From Larkinella sp. C7 (GTDB taxonomy: Bacteria > Bacteroidota > Bacteroidia > Cytophagales > Spirosomataceae), in the NCBI RefSeq assembly GCF_006149005.1, contig NZ_VBSL01000009.1, positions 124,001 to 188,000 of the forward strand: a stretch of 64,000 nt of DNA, read 5' to 3'. Each line of letters starts with the position of its first letter. Within the stretch, counting starts at the first letter, position 1. The position numbers were made by a program, and so were the translations under genes. This document shows positions 52,796 through 61,457 of the stretch, piece by piece. The notes under the pieces are model-generated. The model was not told where the DNA came from and searched no databases. It worked only from the letters and a program-made list of their open reading frames with translations.

Positions 52796-54134
52796 AATTG
52801 CAATAGTCACTAATCGCCTTATACGACGGCGTGTAGCCGAGTTCGCCGGATTTGCTGAGGTCGAGACAGCCGCCGTTTTCGTCGCCCAGGCTATGGCGGA
52901 TGATGCCGCGCACGTAGTAGACCTCGGCGTATTTCGGATCAAGTTGCAGCGCACTGTTGCAGTCCAGAATCGCCCCTTTCTGGTCGCCTTGCTGCGAACG
53001 GATGAGGCCGCGGGTGAAGTAGGCTTCGGAGTAGGTCGGGTTCAGTTCGATGGCTTTGTTCAAATCGGCCGTGGCTCCTTTGATGTCGTTGACTTTACTT
53101 TTGCTGATGGCCCGGTTAAAATACGCTTCCGAGCGTTCGGTCGACAGGGCGTCGATGATGTTTTTCTGCTGCACGGCGTTCCGCAAATTGTCCAGAACCG
53201 CCCTGGAAATTTTGCCGTTATAGACCACTTTTGTTTCCACGTTGGCATTATTGATTTCAATGGCCGTATTGTAATCCTGAATGGCTCCGCGCTGGTCGCC
53301 CAGTTTGCCACGGCAGAAGGCGCGGCCATAAAAGGCCCGGTAGTTGGTTGCTTCGAGAACAATCGCGCGGTCATAGTCATTCAGCGCACTTTTGTAATCT
53401 TCCAGTTTGCTTTTGGCAAAGCCCCGGTTGTAGAACGATTCGCCATCTTCGGGCGCCAGTTCAATGGCTTTGTTAAGATCTTCAGCGGCTTTTTGGTACT
53501 GGCCCAGTTTCACCAGCGATGCCCCCCGACCGGCGTAAGCCTGCGCCCGTTTGGGGTTCAGTTCAATCACCTTCGAAAAATCGGCCAGACTGCCCGCATA
53601 GTCGTCCAGCTTCTGTTTGGTGATGCCGCGGGCGTATAGCGCCTGCACGTTGTTGGGGTCCAGTTCGATGGTTTTGGTGAAATCCTGCAAGGCACCCCGG
53701 TATTGTTCCAGACGGCTGCGGCTCACGCCCCGGTAATAATACGCCTGAGCGTCGTCGGGTGCCAGTTCGATGGCCCGGCTGAAGTCCATGAGGGCCGCGC
53801 GGTGATCGTCCTGTTTGCTCTTGCTGACCCCGCGGCTGAGATAGGCCAGGGCATCTTTTCCATTGAGTTCAATGGCCCGGTCGTAGTCCAGGATGGCACC
53901 GCGGTGGTCTTTCAGATTGGCTTTGGCCAGTCCGCGGTTGTAGTAGCTGGGTGCGTTTTCGGGATTTGCCCCGATGGCCATACTGAATGCCTGCAAAGCA
54001 CCCATGAAATCGCCCGATTTACTTTTCACAATGCCGGCTTCAAAAAACGTGGCCGCGGTCTGCTGCGCCTGTAGGATCGTGGTACTCAGGAAGACGCAAA
54101 AAATGAAGGATAGAAGACGGTAATACTGGAACAT
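52794..54134 (-). CDS. Secreted protein with eleven TPR repeats
   Basis: A 446-residue protein with a signal peptide (about 1-24, ending LQAQ) and eleven TPR units of 34 residues, each with the pattern AYYxRGxxKxKLxDxxGAxxDFxxAIELxP. A spacer interrupts the run between repeats 8 and 9 (about residues 285-325). Such repeats make a scaffold for protein contacts in the periplasm. No enzymatic domain is seen and no partner can be named. Neighbouring repeats are very similar, which suggests recent duplication. Confidence 0.85.
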   Translation of the reverse strand: MFQYYRLLSFIFCVFLSTTILQAQQTAATFFEAGIVKSKSGDFMGALQAFSMAIGANPENAPSYYNRGLAKANLKDHRGAILDYDRAIELNGKDALAYLSRGVSKSKQDDHRAALMDFSRAIELAPDDAQAYYYRGVSRSRLEQYRGALQDFTKTIELDPNNVQALYARGITKQKLDDYAGSLADFSKVIELNPKRAQAYAGRGASLVKLGQYQKAAEDLNKAIELAPEDGESFYNRGFAKSKLEDYKSALNDYDRAIVLEATNYRAFYGRAFCRGKLGDQRGAIQDYNTAIEINNANVETKVVYNGKISRAVLDNLRNAVQQKNIIDALSTERSEAYFNRAISKSKVNDIKGATADLNKAIELNPTYSEAYFTRGLIRSQQGDQKGAILDCNSALQLDPKYAEVYYVRGIIRHSLGDENGGCLDLSKSGELGYTPSYKAISDYCN

Positions 54135-54532
54135 AAGTAATAGTACGGTTGAGAGGAAGGTACAGAAGGCTAAAAATAAGGTTTGATTGTCGATACATCA
54201 ACTATCAGTTACATTAAATTTCTTGCTTACTCATACTGAAAAGCCACGCTAACCCTTTTGTGTCCGTATTTCTGCTCCATATCCCGCACTTTTAATCCAT
54301 AACCGTCCGGCCTGAATAAGTGGTTAGGGAACAGCACAGGTGAACGCCCGGGCACATTGAGCAGTCGTTCAGACAAAAATGCCGATTAAGCAAGACAAAA
54401 TGTCATCATTTCTTTCAATATATATAATTTTAGTGACAAAATGGCTGGTTTGTGTTCTGTTTTTGGATTGGTACACAAGTTGAACAAAGGGAGTTGTAGT
54501 TCAGAAATTAAAAAGATAACCAACATAAAGCC
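54135..54532. promoter_or_regulatory. hsp20 upstream region with three GACAAA(A)ATG words
   Basis: This 398-bp stretch has no gene. It contains GACAAAAATGCC (54372), GACAAAATGTC (54394, arms GACA/TGTC around AAA) and GACAAAATGGC (54435), spaced by 22 and 41 nt, that is about two and four helical turns. They could be an operator for a stress regulator of hsp20. A TTTTTGG word near 54460 may be part of the promoter. Confidence 0.5.
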
Positions 54533-54970
54533 ATGAGAACCTTAGTTCAATACAACCAATTACCCTCGTTTTTTAACAATCTGGTAAACCACGAATTCAA
54601 CCGTCATTTCCACACGCCAGCGGTTGCCAAAGCGGCTAGCTCGGTCGTTCCGGCGGTGAATGTGAAAGAAGATGAAACCGCCTATCACATTGAACTGGCG
54701 GCCCCCGGTTTGAAGAAAGAAGATTTCGCGATCAACCTGACCAACAACCAGTTGACCATCTCGGCCAAACTGGAAGAAGCCAAAGAAGAAACAACCGAAA
54801 AGTATACCCGGAAAGAGTTCAGCTACAGTTCCTTCGAACGGAGCTTCCGCTTACCGAAAAACGTGAACAACGAACAAATTCAGGCTGCCTACACCGACGG
54901 TATTCTGAAAATCGATCTGCCGAAAGTTGAAAAACCGGTGATCGAACCCAAACAAATTGAAGTAGCGTAA
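54533..54970 (+). CDS. Small heat shock protein Hsp20
   Basis: A 145-residue alpha-crystallin chaperone. The central domain is complete (VKEDETAYHIELAAPGLKKEDF to the end), with the YTDGILKIDLPK motif that corresponds to A-x-x-x-n-GVL and a C-terminal tail with IEPKQIEVA. It holds unfolded proteins during heat stress in the cytosol. It is a single-gene unit with a clear terminator. Confidence 0.96.
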   Translation: MRTLVQYNQLPSFFNNLVNHEFNRHFHTPAVAKAASSVVPAVNVKEDETAYHIELAAPGLKKEDFAINLTNNQLTISAKLEEAKEETTEKYTRKEFSYSSFERSFRLPKNVNNEQIQAAYTDGILKIDLPKVEKPVIEPKQIEVA

Positions 54971-54991
54971 GGTGAGTCGACGCATAGAAAG

Positions 54992-55022
54992 AAAACCCCG
55001 GCCGGTTTGGTCGGGGTTTTTT
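54992..55022 (+). terminator. Rho-independent terminator after hsp20
   Basis: AACCCCGGCC and GGTCGGGGTT form the stem with a T-run behind it. The convergent TrpF-like gene ends just after. Confidence 0.9.
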
Positions 55023-55027
55023 AGTAT

Positions 55028-55675
55028 CTAATTTCGGTGGATTTGGGTGAAAAACCGGGTCAGTTTATGCGAATCCAGCTTTCCGTTGGTTCGAACACCG
55101 CTGCAAATATCCAGACCGAAGGGCTGCACAGTGTCGATGGCCTGCCGAACATTTTCCGGATTCAGGCCACCGGCCAGAAAAACCGGCACCCGGCTTTGCT
55201 CCACAATCCGGCGGCTCAGTGTCCAGTCGTGCCGGCGACCCGTTCCGCCCAGTTCCTTCACGGCCAGTTTCGGGTTGCCCGAATCCAGCAACAACGCATC
55301 CACTTCCTCGGCCGACGCCAGGGCTTCGTCGATGCTGAGTTCATCCAAAACGTGAATCACCTGCACGAGTTTTATGCCCGGTAAAGCCGCCCGCAGGGTC
55401 CGGTAACTTCCCGGCGGCAGGGCATCGACCAACTGAATGGTGTTGGTAAAAACCCGGCGGTGGTGTTCGATCACGGCTTCGGCCGTAGGCTCGCTCGTCA
55501 GCAGAAACGTGGCGATGGGGGGAGGCACGGTTTGCGCAATCGTTCGGATGAGATCATCCCCGATCACGCCCGGCCCGCTGGGCATCCGCCCAACCAGACC
55601 CACCGCCGACGCCCCGGCTCCAACCGCCAGCCGGGCTTCTTCCACACTGCTGATGCAACAAATTTTGACACGCAT
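55028..55675 (-). CDS. TrpF-like (phosphoribosylanthranilate isomerase family) protein with changed active-site loop
   Basis: A 215-residue beta/alpha barrel. It keeps the catalytic Cys (VKICC, Cys6), the catalytic Asp in ALLLDSG, GGTGRRHDW, the LAGGLNPENV phosphate site and DICSGVRT. The loop that in TrpF reads FxxxSPRxV is GRMPSGPGVI here, so the substrate-binding Arg is missing. There are no trp genes nearby. It may be a true but divergent TrpF or an isomerase for another phosphoribosyl compound. Confidence 0.75.
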   Translation of the reverse strand: MRVKICCISSVEEARLAVGAGASAVGLVGRMPSGPGVIGDDLIRTIAQTVPPPIATFLLTSEPTAEAVIEHHRRVFTNTIQLVDALPPGSYRTLRAALPGIKLVQVIHVLDELSIDEALASAEEVDALLLDSGNPKLAVKELGGTGRRHDWTLSRRIVEQSRVPVFLAGGLNPENVRQAIDTVQPFGLDICSGVRTNGKLDSHKLTRFFTQIHRN

Positions 55676-55821
55676 AACCGATTCTTTTGAAAGACATTAA
55701 GCGGACGACGGGTAGCCCGGTCGTGGGTTGGGGCTGCTCGGCGGCTCATTTACAAAAACAAAGAAATGACAGTTCCACTTAATAAGCAGCAGAATCCTGA
55801 TCGAACCGTTATTTTTGCCGT

Positions 55822-57066
55822 ATGAATAAAAAGGTTGACACCTACGCAGCCCTTCGTTATCCCGAATTTCGCTTTTTTGCTGCCAATAGCTTTCTGTTTA
55901 CGGCCACGCTTCTGATTCAGGAGGTTTTGTTGGGGTATGAATTGTATAAGATGACGCACGATCCGCTGGCGCTGGGTCTTGTTGGCCTGGCCGAAGCGCT
56001 GCCGTTCATCGCCATGTCGCTGTTTGGCGGTCACCTCGCCGACCGGCGGGAGAAACGGTCCATTTTGCAGGTCAGCCTGTCGGTGATTATTCTGGGGTCC
56101 GTCATTCTGTACCTGGTTTTTCAACCTTCCGTAGTCGGACATCTTTCCAAATCCACGCAGTTGGTGGTGATATACAGCGCGTTCGTGCTGATCGGGACGG
56201 CCAAGGGATTTTATTCGCCCACCAGTTCGTCGCTGAAACCGTTCCTGGTTCCACGGGAATTGTATGCCAACTCGTCCACCTGGAGCGGGTCGTTCTGGCA
56301 GGCCGGTGCCATTGCCGGGCCGGGCATTGCCGGTTTTCTCTACGTCTGGCTGGGCTTGGATTATTCGTTGCTGGTGGTCATCGGTTTGCTGCTGGTTTGT
56401 CTGATATTGATTTCGATGATTAAGAAAAAACCGGTTCCGGTGACTGAAGGCCCGAAAGACAGCCTGTGGAACAGCGGGCGTGAAGGCTTCCGGTTTGTGT
56501 TCAAAACCAAGATCATTCTCTATTCCATTTCGCTGGATCTGTTTTCGGTTCTGTTCGGCGGTGTGGTGGCCATGCTGCCCATTTTTGCCGAAGACATTCT
56601 GAAGGTAGGCGCTCAGGGGCTGGGGATTCTGCGGGCGGCACCGGCCATCGGTGCCATCGGAACCATGCTGCTCCTGACGCGGTTTCCGCCCACCCACAAC
56701 GCCTGGCGGAACATGCTCATTGCAGTGTTGGGCTTCGGGGTTTTTACGCTGGTGTTCGCTTTCTCGACCCACTTCTGGCTGTCGGTTTTTGCCCTGTTCG
56801 TAACGGGTGCGTTCGATAGCGTCAGTGTGGTGATCCGAAACACGGTTCTGCAAATTTTCCCGCCCGATCACATGCGGGGCCGGGTGGCGGCTGTCAACGG
56901 TATTTTTGTCAGCTCTTCCAACGAAATTGGGGCTTTCGAGTCGGGGGTGGCGGCCCGGTTGCTGGGCGTGGTGCCTTCGGTGGCGCTGGGCGGGGTGGTC
57001 ACGCTGTTCGTCGTGGCCTATGTCTATTACAATTCCAAGGAGCTGTTTGCGGTTCGCTTAAGTTAG
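55822..57066 (+). CDS. MFS transporter (EntS/MFS_3-like)
   Basis: A 414-residue permease with 12 membrane helices and MFS motif A GGHLADRREKRSIL between helices 2 and 3; a SSSLKPFLVPRELYANSSTW block after helix 4 is typical of the MFS_3 (enterobactin exporter-like) group. It probably exports a small molecule; nothing near it indicates which. A TATTTTTG -7 word lies only 4 nt before the ATG, so the message may be leaderless. Confidence 0.88.
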   Translation: MNKKVDTYAALRYPEFRFFAANSFLFTATLLIQEVLLGYELYKMTHDPLALGLVGLAEALPFIAMSLFGGHLADRREKRSILQVSLSVIILGSVILYLVFQPSVVGHLSKSTQLVVIYSAFVLIGTAKGFYSPTSSSLKPFLVPRELYANSSTWSGSFWQAGAIAGPGIAGFLYVWLGLDYSLLVVIGLLLVCLILISMIKKKPVPVTEGPKDSLWNSGREGFRFVFKTKIILYSISLDLFSVLFGGVVAMLPIFAEDILKVGAQGLGILRAAPAIGAIGTMLLLTRFPPTHNAWRNMLIAVLGFGVFTLVFAFSTHFWLSVFALFVTGAFDSVSVVIRNTVLQIFPPDHMRGRVAAVNGIFVSSSNEIGAFESGVAARLLGVVPSVALGGVVTLFVVAYVYYNSKELFAVRLS

Positions 57067-57163
57067 CGCGTTGTACGGTAACAAACCGGCCAAACCGTTG
57101 GAATAACGCCCTCCGTGTCGTTACTTACAAGGTAAACATTACAAAACCATCTGCTCCCGAATT

Positions 57164-58024
57164 ATGCGTTTGCTAAATCTACTGTTAAGCGGCAGTATTG
57201 TACTGACCGTTGCCTTGTCGGCGTTTGAATCGCCGAAAAAAGAAAAAAAACTCGTGAAAGTCTGGGAAACCGACTCCACGCTGCGCGTGCCGGAATCGGT
57301 GCTTTACGATCCGAAAGGGAAAGTTCTCTACGTGGCCAACATCGTTGGCAAATCCGACTCCCTCGATGGGGACGGTTTTATTTCGAAAGTCTCGCTCGAC
57401 GGCAAAATCGAAAACCTCAAGTGGACCACGGGCCTGAACGCGCCCAAGGGCATGGGCATCTACAAAAACCGCCTGTATGTCACGGATGTCTACCGGCTGA
57501 TTGCCATTAATCTGTCGAACGGGCAGGCCGAGAAAACCTGGGATGCCACGGACAAAAAGGCGTTTCTGAACGATGTGACGATTGATAAAAAGGGGACGGT
57601 TTATGTATCAGACAGCCGGAACAGCAAGATTTATCGCCTGAAAGACAGCAAGTGGGAAATCTGGATGGATGGTGGCGACCTGAACAATCCGAACGGTTTG
57701 CTGGCAGTCGGCACGAAGAAAATGATGATTGGCAGCACCAAAATCGGGGCCCTGCAATCCATCGACGTCGAAACCAAAGCCATTACGAAACTGGCCGATG
57801 GCATGGGAAACACCGACGGTATTGTGGCCGTCGGGAAAGACTTCATCGTTTCGGACTGGAGTGGCCGGCTTTTCTACATCAGTGCGGACGGGCAGAAACA
57901 ATTGATGCTAGATTCGCGGCCTGAAAAAATGAATACCGCTGATATTGAATACATTCCGGGCAAGGAAATGATCGTTGTTCCGACGTTTTTCAAGAACAAG
58001 CTGGTCGCGTACCGGGTTGAGTAA
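57164..58024 (+). CDS. Secreted SMP-30/gluconolactonase-like beta-propeller protein
   Basis: A 286-residue exported protein (signal about 1-21) with a six-bladed propeller. The segments LRVPESVLYDPKGKVLYVANI, VTIDKKGTVYVSDSRNSKIYRL and NPNGLLAVG resemble SMP-30/NHL-type calcium lactonases. Many such proteins in Bacteroidota have no shown activity. Its place next to an MFS gene does not help. Confidence 0.78.
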   Translation: MRLLNLLLSGSIVLTVALSAFESPKKEKKLVKVWETDSTLRVPESVLYDPKGKVLYVANIVGKSDSLDGDGFISKVSLDGKIENLKWTTGLNAPKGMGIYKNRLYVTDVYRLIAINLSNGQAEKTWDATDKKAFLNDVTIDKKGTVYVSDSRNSKIYRLKDSKWEIWMDGGDLNNPNGLLAVGTKKMMIGSTKIGALQSIDVETKAITKLADGMGNTDGIVAVGKDFIVSDWSGRLFYISADGQKQLMLDSRPEKMNTADIEYIPGKEMIVVPTFFKNKLVAYRVE

Positions 58025-58033
58025 GCAGATTAA

Positions 58034-58071
58034 CTAAAAGGTGTCAGATCATTGAGCCTGGCACCTTTTAG
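58034..58071. terminator. Bidirectional terminator between the SMP-30-like gene and the Uma2 gene
   Basis: CTAAAAGGTGTCAG (58034-58047) pairs with CTGGCACCTTTTAG (58058-58071) at 13 of 14 positions, the other being a possible G-U pair; loop 10 nt. It overlaps the last codons of the convergent Uma2 gene. Confidence 0.75.
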
Positions 58072-58679
58072 TACGGAATTCCTTCGTCTTCGAGTATTTT
58101 CTTTACGTTTAGAACGCAGCCCTCCATAATCGGGACATCGTTGCCCCAGTCCGTAAAAATCCAGTCCTGATTGGGTACCGCTACAAATACCCGACGTGGT
58201 TTGCTCAACACCCAGAAGACTTTTTCGACGCCAAAATCGAACAGTCGCTGCGTTTTTTCGGCAATGTATTCCATCTCGGCACCCAGTCGTTCGCTGACAT
58301 CGGCTTTGATGTCCACCTCAATGACTATTTTAGGGGGTGTGTTGAAGTATTTCGTCGTTAGTTCGAAGGTTCCTTTCTCGTAGATGGCAATGTCGGCGGC
58401 CAGATTGTCATTCATCTCAAGATGAAGGCCTGCTTCATTGGTGAAAGGGACGTAGCGTTTTTTATCCCGGTTGTTGAGAATAAAGCCGTAAATGAACGAT
58501 ACCAGAAACGATTGAAGCGAACTACTGCCCATAATAGCGTTGAAATCGAGTTTGCCCGCCAGTACATCCCGGTACCCCCGGTAGTAAACCGGCTGTCCGT
58601 TCAGCACTTCGTAGATCAGGTACGAAGGCACGGGCGGAGTTTCCGGTTTTGTTTGTACGGTTTCTTCAGTTGCTACCAT
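58068..58679 (-). CDS. Uma2-family (DUF820) PD-(D/E)XK nuclease-fold protein
   Basis: A 203-residue member of the Uma2 family: the nuclease core has LAADIAIYEKG, PPKIVIEVDIKAD and the KTQRLFDFGVEKVFWV helix-strand segment, plus a lysine in the last part. Uma2 proteins are very numerous in cyanobacteria and Bacteroidota and show a restriction-nuclease fold, but a biological role is not established. It precedes nothing in an operon; argH lies 48 bp upstream on the same strand and may be cotranscribed. Confidence 0.85.
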   Translation of the reverse strand: MVATEETVQTKPETPPVPSYLIYEVLNGQPVYYRGYRDVLAGKLDFNAIMGSSSLQSFLVSFIYGFILNNRDKKRYVPFTNEAGLHLEMNDNLAADIAIYEKGTFELTTKYFNTPPKIVIEVDIKADVSERLGAEMEYIAEKTQRLFDFGVEKVFWVLSKPRRVFVAVPNQDWIFTDWGNDVPIMEGCVLNVKKILEDEGIPY

Positions 58680-58727
58680 AATCGTTAAGCAGATTTGATA
58701 ACCAATGTAGGCAAATTTTTAGAAAAA

Positions 58728-60101
58728 TTAAAGCGCTTTTGCCAGAAGTCGCTCCACGGCTTCGGCCACTTTCTCCGCGCCAAATCCCTGCATGTTTGCA
58801 TCCATGTGCTTCACAATCTGGTCGTTCCCCAAATTGCCAAGGCTGCCTTCGTGGGTGTGATGCAGTTCGCGTGACGCTTTATACGTTCCATCCTCTACTT
58901 CGGTTTTGACCATCAGGTATGCTTCCCGAAACGGAACGCCTTCCAGCACCAGCGCATTGACCCGCTCGACGCTGAACATCAGATCGTATTTCGGATCGTC
59001 CATCAAATTGGGTTTCACCTGAATGTTTTCGAGCATAAAATCCGTGATTTCCAGACAATCCAGGATTTCTTCAAAAGCCGGCATCAGAATTTCTTTCAGA
59101 ATCTGCATGTCGCGGTGGTAACCCGACGGCAGGTTGCTCATCACCAGCGTCACCTCCATCGGCAGGGCTTTCAGGCGGTTGGTTTTGGCCCGGAGCAGTT
59201 CGGCCACGTCGGGATTTTTCTTGTGCGGCATGATGCTCGAACCGGTCGTCAGGGCGTCGGGCAGCGTCAGGAACCCGAAGTTCTGGCTGTTATAGAGGCA
59301 AATGTCCATCGCCATTCGCGAGAGCGTAGCGGCCACGGCGGCCAGCGCCGTCAAAGCGGTTTGTTCGGTTTTTCCGCGACTCATCTGCGCATACACCACG
59401 TTGACGTGCATGCCTTCAAAGCCCAGCAGTTCGGTGGTTAAGGTGCGGTTGAGCGGAAACGAGGAACCGTAGCCTGCGCCCGAACCGAGCGGATTCCGGT
59501 TGGCAAACCGGTAAGCGGTTTGCAACAGCAGCATATCATCGGCCAGGGCTTCGGCGTAGGCACCAAACCACAGTCCGAACGACGACGGCATGGCAATCTG
59601 CAGGTGCGTGTAGCCCGGTAACAAATCGGCCTTGTGCTGCTCCGAACGGGCAATCAGCCGGTCGAACACCTGCCGAACGGCTTCGGTCACTTTCCAGAGC
59701 CGATCGCGGGTGAACAGTTTGAGGTCGACCAGCACCTGGTCGTTGCGCGACCGTCCGCTGTGAATTTTCTTGCCAACATCGCCCAGTTTGCGGGTCAGCA
59801 TCAGTTCCACCTGCGAGTGAACATCTTCCACACCGTCCTCAATCACAAACTCGCCGGCTTCTATTTGGCGATGTATATATTTTAACTCTTCACTCAAAAC
59901 TCTTAACTCATCACTCGACAAAAGGCCGATGGTTTCGAGCATGGTGGCATGGGCGAGGTTGCCCAGAACGTCGAAAGGAGCGAGGTACAAATCCATCTCG
60001 CGGTCGCGACCGACCGTAAACCGTTCGATTTTTTCGGAGGCCGTAGAATCGGCGGTTGCTTTGGAATGAGGGTCGGTATTTGCTTTTTGCCAGAGTTTCA
60101 A
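58728..60101 (-). CDS. argH: Argininosuccinate lyase
   Basis: A 457-residue ArgH that splits argininosuccinate into arginine and fumarate. Family motifs are DVHSQVE, KKIHSGRSRNDQV, the catalytic-loop signature GSSIMPHKKNPD and LPSGYHRDMQ. Length is normal. The segment S63-K74 (SDELRVLSEELK) is encoded by an AT-rich stretch with TTA and AGA codons unlike the rest of the gene, and it is nearly identical to the arms of the repeats at 37116 and 52761. Alignment with ArgH from memory shows no extra residues there. Upstream MFS gene ends 32 bp away. Confidence 0.96.
   Translation of the reverse strand: MKLWQKANTDPHSKATADSTASEKIERFTVGRDREMDLYLAPFDVLGNLAHATMLETIGLLSSDELRVLSEELKYIHRQIEAGEFVIEDGVEDVHSQVELMLTRKLGDVGKKIHSGRSRNDQVLVDLKLFTRDRLWKVTEAVRQVFDRLIARSEQHKADLLPGYTHLQIAMPSSFGLWFGAYAEALADDMLLLQTAYRFANRNPLGSGAGYGSSFPLNRTLTTELLGFEGMHVNVVYAQMSRGKTEQTALTALAAVAATLSRMAMDICLYNSQNFGFLTLPDALTTGSSIMPHKKNPDVAELLRAKTNRLKALPMEVTLVMSNLPSGYHRDMQILKEILMPAFEEILDCLEITDFMLENIQVKPNLMDDPKYDLMFSVERVNALVLEGVPFREAYLMVKTEVEDGTYKASRELHHTHEGSLGNLGNDQIVKHMDANMQGFGAEKVAEAVERLLAKAL
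59882..59916. repeat. Repeat-arm sequence embedded in argH (single arm, LIR-9)
   Basis: 59882-59906 matches 52761-52785 at 24 of 25 positions; 59899-59916 is identical to 37119-37136 over 18 nt. Only one arm is present, without an inverted partner nearby. It lies in frame inside argH and encodes residues 63-74. Confidence 0.85.
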
Positions 60102-60133
60102 GCGCGTAAGGAGTCAGTTAGAAAGCCGCAAAA

Positions 60134-61390
60134 TTAAGCGGTTCTTCCCGGACTATTTAGTAAATCTGTTAAAAGAGTGGTTTTCCTCACCTGAGTGGCT
60201 ATCCACCAGAATATGCAGGCCGAGGTTAGGCAAAATCCCATCACCACTACCCAGAGCGTCGGAAAACCCGCCCAGGCGACGATCTGCGACCCGAAGGCGG
60301 GTGCCGTAATCTGGGCGACGGCATAGGCCATCGAATACAACGCCAGGTACTGCCCCCGGTTTTGCGGATTGGCCCGTTCCACCGTAAACGACTGCATGAA
60401 CGGCATGGCCAGCATTTCCCCAAAGGTGTTGATAAAAATCGCAACAATGGCTAAAACCGGCCACAAACCGGTATTCAGGAGCAGGTAGGACAAGCCAACC
60501 AGCAACGCGCCAAACCCAATGATGCCGACTTTCAGGTGCGCATACCGCTTTTCAATCGCGTACACCAGCGCCATTTCGATGAAGACGATCATCAGGCCGT
60601 TCATTGTCATCAGCAGCCCGATCTGGGTTTCTTTCAGGTGCAACACCTGTTTGAAATACAGCGGAATCATGCCGAACAACTGCCAGAAGCCGATTGCGAA
60701 AAGAATCGTAGCCCCGACAAAAATCAGAAACAACCGGTCACGGTAGGCTGATCGGATGCCTGCTGCGGGGGCGTCGGTTTTGTCAACCGTTGAACTGGAT
60801 CGCTCCGGAACGGGCAGGTAGGCCCGCAGCACGATTGCGGCCACGATGCAGGTGACACCATCGACCCAGAACAAAAGCCGGTAGTCGATGCCGGCCAGAT
60901 AGCCGCCCAAACCGCCCCCGAGCGACCAGCCGAGGTTGATCGCCAGCCGGTTGAGCGAATAGGCACGGGTGCGGTTTTCGGGAACGCTGTAATAGGCAAC
61001 CGCCGACGAAACCGCCGGACGAAAGGCATCCCCCAGTAGGGTGTAGACGAAAACGACCCCGCACATGGTGTAGAAATCCTGCGCGAATTGCAGGAAAATC
61101 AGGAAGAAGCCCGAAATCAACAGGCTCAGAAACTGAACCGGGTAGAAACCGAACAGGTCGGAGAGCCGCCCGCCCAGAAACGTACCGACCAGCGCCCCCG
61201 CCCCGTAAATGGCCATCACCAGGCCCGCTTCCGTCACGCTGTAGTGCAGGTGTTGCGTCAGATACAGCGTCAGATACGGCAGCACCATCGTGCCGCTGCG
61301 GTTGATGAGCATCACGCCCCCCAGCAGCCACACGGGCGCGGGTAAACCCCGGTACGCATCCCGATACAGACGTAAACTGCGGCCAATCAT
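60134..61390 (-). CDS. MFS transporter
   Basis: A 418-residue permease with 12 membrane helices, motif A GGRLSDLFGFYPVQ and a central loop with GMIPLYFKQVLHLKETQIGLL. The type resembles MFS drug/sugar efflux pumps (MdtH-like), but the substrate is not evident. I start at ATG 61390 (MIGRSLRLYRD); a GTG 15 bp upstream is in frame but lies near a CCTTTGCGG promoter-like word. argH follows after 32 bp, so the two may share a message. Confidence 0.88.
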   Translation of the reverse strand: MIGRSLRLYRDAYRGLPAPVWLLGGVMLINRSGTMVLPYLTLYLTQHLHYSVTEAGLVMAIYGAGALVGTFLGGRLSDLFGFYPVQFLSLLISGFFLIFLQFAQDFYTMCGVVFVYTLLGDAFRPAVSSAVAYYSVPENRTRAYSLNRLAINLGWSLGGGLGGYLAGIDYRLLFWVDGVTCIVAAIVLRAYLPVPERSSSTVDKTDAPAAGIRSAYRDRLFLIFVGATILFAIGFWQLFGMIPLYFKQVLHLKETQIGLLMTMNGLMIVFIEMALVYAIEKRYAHLKVGIIGFGALLVGLSYLLLNTGLWPVLAIVAIFINTFGEMLAMPFMQSFTVERANPQNRGQYLALYSMAYAVAQITAPAFGSQIVAWAGFPTLWVVVMGFCLTSACIFWWIATQVRKTTLLTDLLNSPGRTA

Positions 61391-61457
61391 AGCCGCAAAG
61401 GTCACCGGTTAACGGGGAATAAAAAAGAGGGATTTCGGGTGTGGACGCGATTTGCCG

